Of a stretch of DNA of 45,618 nucleotides, positions 8,673 to 16,828 are shown one piece after another. Within the stretch, counting starts at the first letter, position 1. Each line of letters starts with the position of its first letter. The notes under the pieces are model-generated. The model ran no database searches and was not told where the DNA came from. It saw only the letters and a program-made list of their open reading frames with translations. The position numbers and the translations under genes are program-made. Origin of the DNA: Akkermansiaceae bacterium (lineage in GTDB: Bacteria; Verrucomicrobiota; Verrucomicrobiia; Verrucomicrobiales; Akkermansiaceae); contig JAIPKB010000021.1 of assembly GCA_021733795.1 (NCBI GenBank), positions 1-45,618 on the forward strand, written 5' to 3'.

Positions 8673-9143
8673 TTACAGGACGCGGAACAGAACATCGCCG
8701 AACTGCACGGGCGCTCCGTCTTCGGCGATGATGGCACTGACGGTGCCGCTTTTCTCCGCCTTGATCTCGTTCATCACCTTCATCGCCTCGATGATGCAAA
8801 GGGTCTGGCCGACCGAGATGGAATCGCCAACGTTGACCAAGGGCGGGGCATCGGGAGAACTGCGGAGGTAGAAGGTGCCGACCATCGGCGAAGTCAGTTC
8901 CGTACCGGCAGGAGCCCCCTCCGCAGGGCTGGCGGACTCGGCGGCGGCAACCGGGGCGGGCATGCCATGGCCGGCTGGGGCCGGAGGAGCGGGGTGGTAC
9001 GCGCTGGCCATCAGGGAGCGAAGGTCATCGAGGTCCGCGCCCTTCTTGAGTTTGAGATGGAAGTCTTTCTTCGTGAGGTCAAAGAGAGTGAGCCCGTGCT
9101 CGTTCATGAGCGCGACGACTTTTCGGATTTCCTGAAGGTCCAC
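8673..9143 (-). CDS. accB: Biotin carboxyl carrier protein of acetyl-CoA carboxylase
   Basis: The N-terminal helix ([19 protein letters not shown]) is followed by a Pro/Ala-rich swinging linker and a C-terminal lipoyl/biotinyl domain with the biotinylation site [12 protein letters not shown], in which the Lys of AMKVM is modified. The carboxylated biotin shuttles between AccC and the transferase. I prefer the GTG at 9143 (156 aa), because AccB proteins usually begin at this helix. A TTG at 9170 would add nine residues. Neither start has a Shine-Dalgarno site, and the TTG lies right against a strong hairpin at 9174-9198. It is the first gene of accB-accC-thiE, divergent from the VWA genes. Confidence 0.93.
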   Translation of the reverse strand: MDLQEIRKVVALMNEHGLTLFDLTKKDFHLKLKKGADLDDLRSLMASAYHPAPPAPAGHGMPAPVAAAESASPAEGAPAGTELTSPMVGTFYLRSSPDAPPLVNVGDSISVGQTLCIIEAMKVMNEIKAEKSGTVSAIIAEDGAPVQFGDVLFRVL

Positions 9144-9173
9144 GGTAAGAAGGTGTTGGTTGGTTGGCAAAGG

Positions 9174-9198
9174 AGGCGGGACTGCTTGGGTCCCGCCT
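9174..9198 (-). promoter_or_regulatory. Leader hairpin upstream of accB
   Basis: A perfect 9-bp stem (AGGCGGGAC at 9174-9182, GTCCCGCCT at 9190-9198) with a 7-nt loop sits in the 5' leader of accB. A second small palindrome, CCCCT-ATT-AGGGG, lies at 9276-9288 in the same divergent gap. There is no T-run, so a plain terminator is unlikely. A regulatory hairpin or operator is only a guess. Confidence 0.35.
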
Positions 9199-9392
9199 GC
9201 GAGGGCAGCAGATTAGGTCCGGGGACAGTAGAAGTCAAGCCGCTGTTTGGGCCGTTCCAAGTCGCGGGGTAGGTGCCCCTATTAGGGGATTGTCAATCCC
9301 GCCCAAAAGCCGGAACATCCACCGCAACCACCGTGCGGATCGTCGCCTTGCTTGTTCTCTCGACCGTGCGCCGGCCGCCACCAACCTGAGCC

Positions 9393-11459
9393 ATGGGTTT
9401 TCTCTCGCCATTTTTGTTAGCCAGTTTTGCCGCGCTTGCGGTGCCGCTGTGGCTGCACCTGCGGCGGCGGCGGCGGCAGCAACCGGTGGAGTTTCCCTCG
9501 CTGCGGTATCTGAAAACGGCGGCGGCCCGGATGAAACGGCAGGCACGGGTCGAGGATCTCGGATTGCTGCTGCTGCGCTTGCTGCTGATGGCCCTGCTGG
9601 CGGCCGCCTTCGCCCGACCTGTCGTCCGCTCCAGCGGAGGCTGGCTGGGTGCGGGCCGCTCGGTGGAATCCGTGGTGGTGATCGACGCCACCGCCAGCAT
9701 GGGTTGGCGCGGATCAGCCGGCAGCCGGCTGGACGCCGCCAAACGCCTGGCCCGCGAGTGGGTGGATGGACTGGACCGGTCGGATGCGGTGGCGCTCTGG
9801 GTTCTAACCGACAAGTTGGAACAACCGGTGCCCGTGCCGATCGCCGACCGGGGGTATTTTTTTCAGCAACTTGATGCCCTGATGCCTGCTGAAGGCTCGG
9901 CGAGCCTGGCTTCCGTGTTCAACGCCGCGCGCGAGTGGGCGGAGACCCGCAGCCCCGGCCGCAAGGAGCTGGTAGTTATCACCGACAACCAACCGGCAGC
10001 CTGGGACTGGCCCGCCGAGGGGTTTTTCCGCAGTTCCTGGCAGCGCGGCAACACCCATCTGGTGGTGCTGGCCTCGGATTCGCTGAGCCCCTCGAATCTG
10101 AGCGTGGCCGCCGTGGAGTGGGGTGGCAAAACGGTGCGCGAAGGTGCCCTGCTAATTGGCGTGGCCCGGTTGGAGAACCACGGCGGCACGGCCGCCAGTG
10201 ATTTGCTGGAGTGTCGTTTCGGGGATCGGGTGGTGCTGCGCAAACCGGTGGAAATACCCGCCGGGGGCTCGCTCGACGTGCCCTTGTCGCTGACGGTAGC
10301 AGCGGTGGACGGCCCCATGCTGGTGGGCGAGCTAGCCCTCGCGGGGGATGGTTTCGCGGGTGACGACCACTGGTATTTCGCCCTGCCGGTGCGGCGGCCG
10401 GGGCGCGCGCTGGTGATCGAACGCGGTGGTGGGGCGGGTGGCGGGATGCACCCGGCGTTTTTTCTAACCAAGGCGCTGGCCGCCGGCGGGGCTGGCCGCG
10501 CCGAGGTCCTGGATGCCCCGGAATGGGAAAAGCAAGCCACTGCCGATTTTGACTCGATCTGGTTCACGGGCGGTTCCCTAACGGGTGACACAGCGTGGCC
10601 CAAAGCCCTGGCCTACACCGAGGCCGGCGGCACGGTCGTACTGACCGGAGATTCGCAACCGGAGCCGCTGCCCGCCGCCTGGCCGGTCTCGGCCGGCGAG
10701 GAGACCCGGCTGCCCGCCGGACGGATGGCAACGCGGCTATTGACTCCCACCCATCCGCTGTTCGACGGGGTTTGGAGTGAACGGATGCCGTTTCCGCCGC
10801 TGCCGCAGCGGACGGCGAGGCGGTGCACTGCGGCGGACGGAGGCCGGGTGCTGGCCACGCTGGCGGGTGAGTTTCCATTGCTGGTGGAAGCTCACCGGGG
10901 CCTGGGAAGGATCTATTGGCTCAACGCGAGCGCGGATCGCGGCTGGGGAGATCTGCCGCTTTCCCCGGTCTATGTGGCGTTGGTGCAGCAGTTGGGGCGC
11001 GCCGGAGACCTGGCGTTGCAAACCGGCACCTCGGCCTGGGTCGGTGAATCGTGGCCGGATCTATCCAGCTTCGGCGGCCGCGCCGCGTGGTCCCCCACCC
11101 CGCCCGGAGAGCAAGCAACCCGGGTCCTCCACAGCGGCGTCTTCGATGCCTTGGCCAACGACGGGACTCCGCTGTGGCGCTGTGCCGTGAACGTCCGCCG
11201 GGCCGAGTCCGAGCTGCGACCGCTCGACCCCGCCAAACTCCAGGCCATGCTCCCCGGCCGGTTGGCGACCGGCACCGGGGGCATCCGGGAATGGCGGGAG
11301 ACCATCCGCCGCGAGGTCCCCTTGTGGCCGTGGCTGCTGGGTGCTGCGGCGCTGGTTTTCATCGCTGAAGGTTGGGTCGCCACGCGAGCGGCGGCACGCC
11401 GGGGGGTGGTGGCGGGCACCGCCCTGCCGAAGGGACTGGAAAGGAGGGGCTGGCGATGA
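9393..11459 (+). CDS. BatA-like VWA-domain membrane protein
   Basis: A 688-residue protein. It has an N-terminal BatA-type membrane hairpin: a hydrophobic helix at 4-22, a basic loop LRRRRRQ, and a second helix LLLLRLLLMALLAAAFARP at about 57-75. A von Willebrand A domain follows, with a MIDAS-like VVVIDATASMGW (DXTXS instead of the canonical DXSXS), then a CARDB/GATase-like middle region and a C-terminal helix PLWPWLLGAAALVFIAEGW. VWA membrane proteins of this type usually sit with MoxR ATPase and DUF58 genes and assemble or sense periplasmic complexes; neither partner is here. The next gene overlaps by 4 bp (ATGA), which implies translational coupling. The substrate is unknown. Confidence 0.85.
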   Translation: MGFLSPFLLASFAALAVPLWLHLRRRRRQQPVEFPSLRYLKTAAARMKRQARVEDLGLLLLRLLLMALLAAAFARPVVRSSGGWLGAGRSVESVVVIDATASMGWRGSAGSRLDAAKRLAREWVDGLDRSDAVALWVLTDKLEQPVPVPIADRGYFFQQLDALMPAEGSASLASVFNAAREWAETRSPGRKELVVITDNQPAAWDWPAEGFFRSSWQRGNTHLVVLASDSLSPSNLSVAAVEWGGKTVREGALLIGVARLENHGGTAASDLLECRFGDRVVLRKPVEIPAGGSLDVPLSLTVAAVDGPMLVGELALAGDGFAGDDHWYFALPVRRPGRALVIERGGGAGGGMHPAFFLTKALAAGGAGRAEVLDAPEWEKQATADFDSIWFTGGSLTGDTAWPKALAYTEAGGTVVLTGDSQPEPLPAAWPVSAGEETRLPAGRMATRLLTPTHPLFDGVWSERMPFPPLPQRTARRCTAADGGRVLATLAGEFPLLVEAHRGLGRIYWLNASADRGWGDLPLSPVYVALVQQLGRAGDLALQTGTSAWVGESWPDLSSFGGRAAWSPTPPGEQATRVLHSGVFDALANDGTPLWRCAVNVRRAESELRPLDPAKLQAMLPGRLATGTGGIREWRETIRREVPLWPWLLGAAALVFIAEGWVATRAAARRGVVAGTALPKGLERRGWR

Positions 11460-13609
11460 CTGGAAACCTGGTCTTCTGGTTGCTCGCCCTGGGGGTCCTC
11501 GGCTCCACCGGCTGGCATCTATATGGTCAGCGCCACGATCCGGACCGCGTCCGCGCACGCTGGTTGGCGGGGCTGCGGGGCGGGGCCGCGCTGCTGCTAG
11601 CCGCAATCCTCCTGCAACCCCAATTCCGGCGCCGGGAAGCGGTAATCGAACGACCGGTGATCGGCGTGCTGGTGGATACCTCGCAGAGCATGAACGACGG
11701 CCCGGCCTCCGCGACCCGCGGCGAGATGGCGCTCAAGTGGCTCCGCTCCCCCGCGTTTCGGGAAGCCTCGAACACCTGCGATTTCCGCTATTTTTCCGTC
11801 GCCTCCGACCTAACTGAAACCGTGCCGGGCGAGCTGGCATTCGAGGGTGCCGAGTCCCGCATCGGCAGCGCGCTGGCCGACTGGACCCGACGCTGGGGAC
11901 GCGAGGCGGCGGCCGGGGTGGTGCTGCTGTCCGACGGTCTGGATACCGCCGGCGGGCTGCCAACCGGCCTTGATTTGCCGTGCTGGGTGTTAGAAGTGGA
12001 ACCGCCGGAAGAGGCCGCCCTCGCGCGGGTCGCGGTCTGGCAGGTGGAACCGCCGAGGCGCCCGGTGGCGGGTGCCGAAACCAGCGTGCGGGTGGTCCTG
12101 CAGGGGTGGGGTGTGGACGGCAGTGACATTCCGGTGGAACTTTGGAGCGAGGGCCGGAAAGTCGGGGAAAAGCGCCTGCGTTTCACCCGCCGGGGCGAGG
12201 TCTTGGAGACGATGCTGCCGCTCAAGCCCGAGCGCCCCGGCAGCTATGCCTACGAAATCCGGGTGGCCGATGCCGCCGCCGACCCCGCCGCAAAATCCCA
12301 GCCGTTCGTCGTCGCCGTCCGGCAGGAAGGACGCAGCGTCCTGCTGCTCACCAACACCCTCGGGTTTGAGGGGAAATTCCTCCGTCGCGCCCTAACGACC
12401 GACCGCAACGTGCGACTCGACAGTTACACCCGCTGGCCGGACGGACGCTGGGCATGCTTCGGGGACAGCGGAGCGGATGCCAACGGCACCCTCAACCTCA
12501 GCGCGGCCGCCTTGTCATCCCGCAGCGCGGTGATCCTGGCGGATGTGGCACCGGAGTCCCTCAATCCCGCCCAATGGCAGGCACTCGCCGACTATGCCGG
12601 CCGGGGCGGCGGATTGATTGTGTTAGGCGGCCCGAATTTGTTAGGATCGCCCCGGACGGCCGCCGTGCTCGGCCGGATCCTGCCGGTGCCGACTCCCGCA
12701 CCGCACCACGACGGGCGCTTCGGGGTGAAACTCACCGACGCCGGCTTGCGCCATCCGGTATTCGGTCCCTTGTTCGAGGCGGTGAAGGATTTCCCCGCCC
12801 TGCAGGGTGCCAATCTGGCAAGCGGCGTGGCGGGCAACGCCCAGGTACTGATGGAGGCCATTGCCGACGGCCGGTCGCGACCGCTGGTGGTGGTCAAGCA
12901 ACAAGGCAGCGGGCGGGTGGCGGTGGTTCTCAGCGACACCCTCTGGCGTTGGCGGGTCGCCGCTCCGGGGTGGACGGGTCGCCAATCGCCCTACGACACA
13001 TTCTGGGGGCAGATGCTCGATTGGCTGGCACCGGATCAGGAAGGTTTGCAAAGCGGCGGCAGAGTCGAACTAACCGCCGACCGGCCGTTTTACCGGCAGG
13101 GAGAGCGGGTCGCCCTGCTGGCCGAGTGGATTGGCAAGGGGCCGCCCCCGTTTGAAGCGCTGGATGCCCCCGACAAATCCCCGACCGGCGACAGCCGCCC
13201 ACTGGCGTTGACGCCCGCGGTTTGGCAGAATGCCGACGGGCGTCGCGTGACCGGCTTCCGTGGCGAAATCGAGACCGATGCCACCGGCGTCCACGAAGTG
13301 GACGCTCATGCCGGATGGGCGGGCGGCGAGGCGCGCGCCAGCCTGCGGTTTGCCGTGGCCGCCTCCGCCGAAGAACGCCGCGGCGAACCGCCGGACGCCG
13401 GGTATTTGAAGGAACTCGCCAGTCTCAGTCACGGCGGATATTTCTCGCTGGAGGCGGCGGACCAGTGGCTTGAAGCCCTGCCCAAACCCGACCGCCAGAC
13501 CGAGCGCGTGGTGGTCAGCGACGCCTGGAACCACCCGCTCGCGGTGATTGTTCTGCTAGGTTGTCTCGCTGCCGAATGGTGGCTCCGCCGGCGGCGCGGC
13601 CTGGCGTGA
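11456..13609 (+). CDS. VWA / glutamine-amidotransferase-like membrane protein
   Basis: This 717-residue protein is coupled to the previous gene by an ATGA overlap, which fixes the start at 11456 (MTGNLVFWLLALG). Two N-terminal helices (about 4-20 and 38-56) precede a VWA-type segment with a proper MIDAS motif, GVLVDTSQSMND. A large extracytoplasmic part follows with a class-I amidotransferase-like stretch (LADYAGRGGGLIVLGGPN) that lacks an obvious nucleophile Cys. A C-terminal helix (LAVIVLLGCLAAEWW) ends in RRRR. It is likely a partner of the BatA-like protein in one membrane complex with both VWA domains exposed. The biological task is not known. No MoxR or DUF58 gene lies downstream; the next DNA is a methyltransferase relict. 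Confidence 0.82.
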   Translation: MTGNLVFWLLALGVLGSTGWHLYGQRHDPDRVRARWLAGLRGGAALLLAAILLQPQFRRREAVIERPVIGVLVDTSQSMNDGPASATRGEMALKWLRSPAFREASNTCDFRYFSVASDLTETVPGELAFEGAESRIGSALADWTRRWGREAAAGVVLLSDGLDTAGGLPTGLDLPCWVLEVEPPEEAALARVAVWQVEPPRRPVAGAETSVRVVLQGWGVDGSDIPVELWSEGRKVGEKRLRFTRRGEVLETMLPLKPERPGSYAYEIRVADAAADPAAKSQPFVVAVRQEGRSVLLLTNTLGFEGKFLRRALTTDRNVRLDSYTRWPDGRWACFGDSGADANGTLNLSAAALSSRSAVILADVAPESLNPAQWQALADYAGRGGGLIVLGGPNLLGSPRTAAVLGRILPVPTPAPHHDGRFGVKLTDAGLRHPVFGPLFEAVKDFPALQGANLASGVAGNAQVLMEAIADGRSRPLVVVKQQGSGRVAVVLSDTLWRWRVAAPGWTGRQSPYDTFWGQMLDWLAPDQEGLQSGGRVELTADRPFYRQGERVALLAEWIGKGPPPFEALDAPDKSPTGDSRPLALTPAVWQNADGRRVTGFRGEIETDATGVHEVDAHAGWAGGEARASLRFAVAASAEERRGEPPDAGYLKELASLSHGGYFSLEAADQWLEALPKPDRQTERVVVSDAWNHPLAVIVLLGCLAAEWWLRRRRGLA

Positions 13610-13680
13610 ACGGTTGCAGCAGCCCAATACTGTCAATTCAACTCGAATTACGATCCCTTGAGGTTGTTCGGGGATCAGAA

Positions 13681-14325
13681 ACCACTGATACACTGAAGAC
13701 CAAGGAAAAGCTCATCCGGTGACACAGGGTCTCGTCACCGTCCTCAAGCAGTTCCACGACGAACTGGATGCGGCGGTGTTGGAGGCCTGTGGCTGGCAGG
13801 ATATCAAGGCAGGGACCGTCTCTCCGAGCGGTCCGGCGAGTGAACCGCCCTTGGATCGTGCCCAAGTGCCCGCAGACAAGGACTCCTCCATTCACACCGC
13901 GAGCGCCGGACCGCTCGGAGATCGGTCCCTGCCGGTCTCCGAACTGCCCACCCGCCTCGTCGCCCTCAATCACGAGCGCGCCGCCGAGGAACGCCAAGGC
14001 CAAATCCGCTGGCCGCGCCCGGACTATCAGAATCCGGTAGGGTGCGGCGATCTGCCAACGCCCATTTCTCCCACCATAGCTCAGCCCGAACTCGCCGGTA
14101 CCGAAACCTCTGAACATTCAAAATCCAAAATCCCCGCCCCCCTGGTCGGAAAGATTGCCGGACCAAGTCACCCTCATCCGCAATCTCATTGGCAACCACG
14201 ACAATAAGGTCGTGGCTCCTTATGATGCCGAAACTATCTCCGCCCTCTTCGGCCACAAGAACAAGAAACGCAGCGAGCAGATCGAGGGGATTATGGAGAC
14301 TCTGAAGGGGCTGGGGCAGTTGTAA
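13681..14325 (+). pseudogene. Broken 3' end of a large DNA methyltransferase (restriction-modification type)
   Basis: Three reading-frame pieces together look like the C-terminus of a large class I SAM-dependent DNA methyltransferase. Frame 1 gives KTKEKLIR up to about 13719, then shifts to frame 3 for VTQGLVTVLKQFHDELDAAV. An unrelated stretch holding a palindromic repeat pair follows. Frame 3 resumes with LPTRLVALNHERAAEERQGQ and IRWPRPDYQNP, and shifts back to frame 1 near a C-run at about 14136-14142 for SERLPDQVTLIRNLIGNHDN through SEQIEGIMETLKGLGQL and a TAA. At least two frameshifts and one insertion are therefore visible. The catalytic domain is absent, so this is a dead remnant. Family assignment rests on remembered C-terminal motifs. 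Confidence 0.65.
13808..13933. repeat. Inverted pair of REP-like palindromes inside the methyltransferase relict
   Basis: A 31-base palindromic unit at 13808-13838 (core GGGACCG...CGAGCGGTCC) and its near-identical inverted copy at 13904-13933 enclose 65 bp. Each unit can fold by itself (GGACCG against CGGTCC). The same unit and an inverted partner occur again at 37087-37263. This layout matches REP doublets (REPIN-like). No transposase-like gene is linked. Confidence 0.75.
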
Positions 14326-14566
14326 GCGGCACTCAAAAACCTCAAAATGGACCTCGCTGGATCGAGGCAGATTGGAATGATAGGACATTCTGCATTAGCC
14401 ATGGCAAGTTCATCTATGGAACAGATTCTGCCGCCTCTGGGCAGTGAGGGCCAATCTCCTGGGCTGGCGTAACCGTTACTTCGATCACGTCCGGCCCATA
14501 CAGAGGCGCGATCTGAAGTCTCACGTATGGTTGTTCTAGCTGGATGCACCAGCTTCAAAGGGATGG

Positions 14567-15133
14567 TCAAGGAATCATCTTTGATTGGATCTTGTGCGGA
14601 AAATGCGTGTCCCACGCTCCATCGTGCATCTGATGGAAATGCTTTGTTATATCAACTCGGCCTCTGTCCAACGTGATGATCGGGTTGGTCCGGCACCTAA
14701 ATGTGAAGCAGAATGTTAGAGTACCTGAGCTGGCATTTTCCCGAGGTTTCGCTAGACTTCCAATCTTGTTTTGCTTGTGAAGCTTCCTCGAATCGGAGGG
14801 AAGAAAAAGCGCCAACCACCAAACCAATCCATCCCAGAATACTGCACTAACACAATCCAGGCCGATGTGTTTCTCTAAGACGCAGGCAGGCAGCGGTATG
14901 TGGATCGAAATGGCAGAGTCGTTGTCGGTATCCCAGATGAATGAAATGCTCTTGACCTGAAATCGCCAGATTCTTGAGCCACCCTGATGAGACAGGTAAA
15001 AGTCATCTGACGGACCATGATCAAAAAGTGGTCGAGCTGGGTTGTATCCCCGAAGAATCAGATGTGCGAGGGTGGCATGAACAGCAGCTCCCCCAATATA
15101 ATTGGTTAGGTCCCCCTGATGAAAAACCCATAT
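14567..15133 (-). pseudogene. PD-(D/E)XK nuclease-like protein, frameshifted near its start
   Basis: An open frame of 188 codons on the minus strand (15133 down to the TGA at 14567) reads as a typical small endonuclease-like fold. It has LTNYIGGAAVHATLAHLIL, then RGYNPARPLFDHG, SDDFYLSHQGG and RIWRFQVKSISF. The Asp of SDDFYL and the Lys of QVK fit the D...XK part of a PD-(D/E)XK site; the first acidic residue may be missing (GAAV). No usable start codon exists in this frame: its first codons are ATA TGG GTT. An ATG at 15131 in another frame would join it if one T were lost from the T5 run at 15122-15126 (minus-strand sense). I therefore infer a one-base frameshift or a decayed gene. It lies downstream of the zinc-ribbon gene on the same strand. 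Only 14326-14566, with no gene I can support, separates it from the methyltransferase relict. Confidence 0.55.
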
Positions 15134-15262
15134 TCAATTTTGCATGGTTAGAAAAAACACCAAGGCCGGTTATGTGCTACAGAAACACGGCTTCTGTAGC
15201 GAGCGACCACAGGAACCACGGCGGCTTTGGTCTTGATCATTGATCGTTCCTGATTCACGGAC

Positions 15263-15778
15263 TCAACGATCATATTCGCTCCCTCCGGTTGACCATAGGT
15301 AGAGAATGTGAAAATACGGAAGCGATATAACTTTCCGCTCAGCGACGATCTCTCCAATCTTACCCAAAACTATTCCCCGGCCAAATAGAGTCACCTTGCC
15401 GGTTTCGCGTTTCAGAATTCCGTCAGCGGATTCGATGAACTTCATATTAAGTCCTTGGCGGCAATAGACGACCGTGGCGCCATCCGGGAGGGCTCCGATA
15501 GGCTGGATAACGAACACTCCAAAAAGAAGCCAAAAACAAAGAGCCGTTACAACCATAACCACAAGGCCAACGGTAATTGGCCTTCGCTTGCGCAGAATCC
15601 TGGTTTCGATCCCAGCCTTTGGATGTTGGACATCGGGAATCGCCGGGGGCTCCGGCCCAGATTGGGCTAAGTTAGGCACAACAAGTTCGCAACCACATGA
15701 TGGACATCCTGCAATTCCACCACTATCCGTATCGGCAGCTTCAATTCTCTGACCGCAACCCTGGCATGCAAATTTCAT
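15263..15778 (-). CDS. Zinc-ribbon membrane protein of unknown function
   Basis: A 171-residue protein. The N-terminus carries a zinc ribbon, FACQGCGQRIEA followed by GCPSCGCEL (two CXXC knuckles, about 4-31). A basic stretch RKRRPITV then leads to one transmembrane helix, VGLVVMVVTALCFWLLFGVF (about 69-88). The C-terminal 80 residues have no family I recognise. Similar short zinc-ribbon plus single-helix proteins are common in planctomycetes and verrucomicrobia. GC is visibly lower than in flanking genes, which agrees with an accessory pocket. It lies 130 bp upstream of the frameshifted nuclease-like gene on the same strand. It could be a sensor or an anchor; I assign no function. Confidence 0.6.
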   Translation of the reverse strand: MKFACQGCGQRIEAADTDSGGIAGCPSCGCELVVPNLAQSGPEPPAIPDVQHPKAGIETRILRKRRPITVGLVVMVVTALCFWLLFGVFVIQPIGALPDGATVVYCRQGLNMKFIESADGILKRETGKVTLFGRGIVLGKIGEIVAERKVISLPYFHILYLWSTGGSEYDR

Positions 15779-15902
15779 AACTTCTCCAGTTTAAAGGAAG
15801 CAGCTCCGCAACGTCTTCTATCGGCCAATTCTGCTACTGTCAATTGGAACTCCCGCATCCCTGATGCGATTCGATGGGAAAAGTTCTCATCGGAATAGAT
15901 CC

Positions 15903-16295
15903 TCATGCGGCCTTCTGTTGTTCGAACATGTTGGCCGCCATGATCGCCGCTGGAGCAACCCTGAATGACTCGGCGATGTTTTCGACCGCTTCGCCCCCGC
16001 GCAACCGGGACATGATGGCCTCGGTGGTCAGATTGGTGCCGTCGATCACCGGACGGCCGAAGGCGCGGCGCGGATCGACCACGATCGGATGCTGGCGGCC
16101 CCGTGAAAAATGGCGGTCAGCACCGGTTCCCTTTGTGGCAAACTCCCCGACTGGAAAGTGGCGGCGTTCGCCCCCCATCCTGCCGCTCACCCATGAGCGC
16201 AGCACGGCCACGGGCAGCCGCATGATGCGAGCGGCGTCCGGCACCAGGTACACGCCCCGAGTCCACGGGTCGGCGGATGGTTTGGTGAGTGTCAC
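15903..16295 (-). CDS. Shortened DUF433-type antitoxin-like protein
   Basis: A 130-residue protein. Residues 14-37 look like a helix-turn-helix start (YLVPDAARIMRLPVAVLRSW). Residues 65-130 are a DUF433 domain: HPIVVDPRRAFGRPVIDGTN then TEAIMSRLRGGEAVENIAES. Full-length proteins of this type, as I remember them, carry about 100 further residues between these two parts. Here a short linker (FPVGEFATKGTGADRHFSRG) joins them, which suggests an internal deletion. DUF433 proteins usually act as antitoxins beside a PIN-like (DUF5615) toxin; none follows here. It may be a relict antitoxin or a stand-alone regulator. The GTG start at 16295 is assumed. Confidence 0.55.
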   Translation of the reverse strand: MTLTKPSADPWTRGVYLVPDAARIMRLPVAVLRSWVSGRMGGERRHFPVGEFATKGTGADRHFSRGRQHPIVVDPRRAFGRPVIDGTNLTTEAIMSRLRGGEAVENIAESFRVAPAAIMAANMFEQQKAA

Positions 16296-16405
16296 GGCCG
16301 GAACTTATCACAGATTCCCGGGGAGCGGCAATCGAACCCATCTTCATCCTTGCGGTCCGTCGCCGAAAGGAGGATTTTTCTGTCCCAGAACCACCCGATC
16401 CCCCA

Positions 16406-16717
16406 ATGAAACTCGAATTCCACATGGTCACCGGATTCGGCGAGTTCCTCGCCGACGGGCACCTTGGCAACCAATTCCGCAACCTGCGCATTGAAAGCGT
16501 GTGGAGTCGGGTGGAGTCGGTCGTATTCGATTTTTCCGGGGTTACCAATCTGACGGATTCGTTTGTTCACGCCACCTTCGGCAACATGGCGGAGGAAGAC
16601 GGAGAGGAATTCATGGCGAAGGTGCGGTTCAAGGGCTGCTCGCCGCTGGTGAAGTCCTTTCTCTCCATCGCGGTGGGCGAGGGAATGAGGAGACACCAAG
16701 ATCTGCATTCCCGTTGA
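16406..16717 (+). CDS. STAS-like DUF4325 protein
   Basis: A 103-residue protein from the ATG at 16406 (MKLEFHMVTGFGEFLADGHL). The core VESVVFDFSGVTNLTDSFVH followed by ATFGNMAEEDG is the conserved part of the STAS-like alternating DUF4325 domain, a small phospho-switch or partner fold often paired with a histidine-kinase-like ATPase. No such kinase is adjacent. A GAAAGGAGG sequence lies about 35 bp upstream of this ATG, so a more upstream non-ATG start cannot be excluded. It converges with map across about 110 bp. Its role is probably regulatory but is not shown by context. Confidence 0.65.
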   Translation: MKLEFHMVTGFGEFLADGHLGNQFRNLRIESVWSRVESVVFDFSGVTNLTDSFVHATFGNMAEEDGEEFMAKVRFKGCSPLVKSFLSIAVGEGMRRHQDLHSR

Positions 16718-16828
16718 GGGTCGCGGATTTTTCCGTCTCCCTTGTCCACCGCTGGACGGAACCGCGTTGCGGTTCATTTTCGGGACAAACCACGAAGGTC
16801 ATGGACCGCCGCTAGGGGACCACCCGGC

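Noticed and set aside
14220-14615. Minus-strand frame of 131 codons
   Set aside because: Antisense to the methyltransferase C-terminus at one end and overlapping the nuclease-like gene at the other; no protein-like pattern.
14974-15243. Plus-strand frame of 89 codons in the accessory pocket
   Set aside because: It is mostly antisense to the nuclease-like frame, which has recognisable motifs; it starts with TTG and shows no family.
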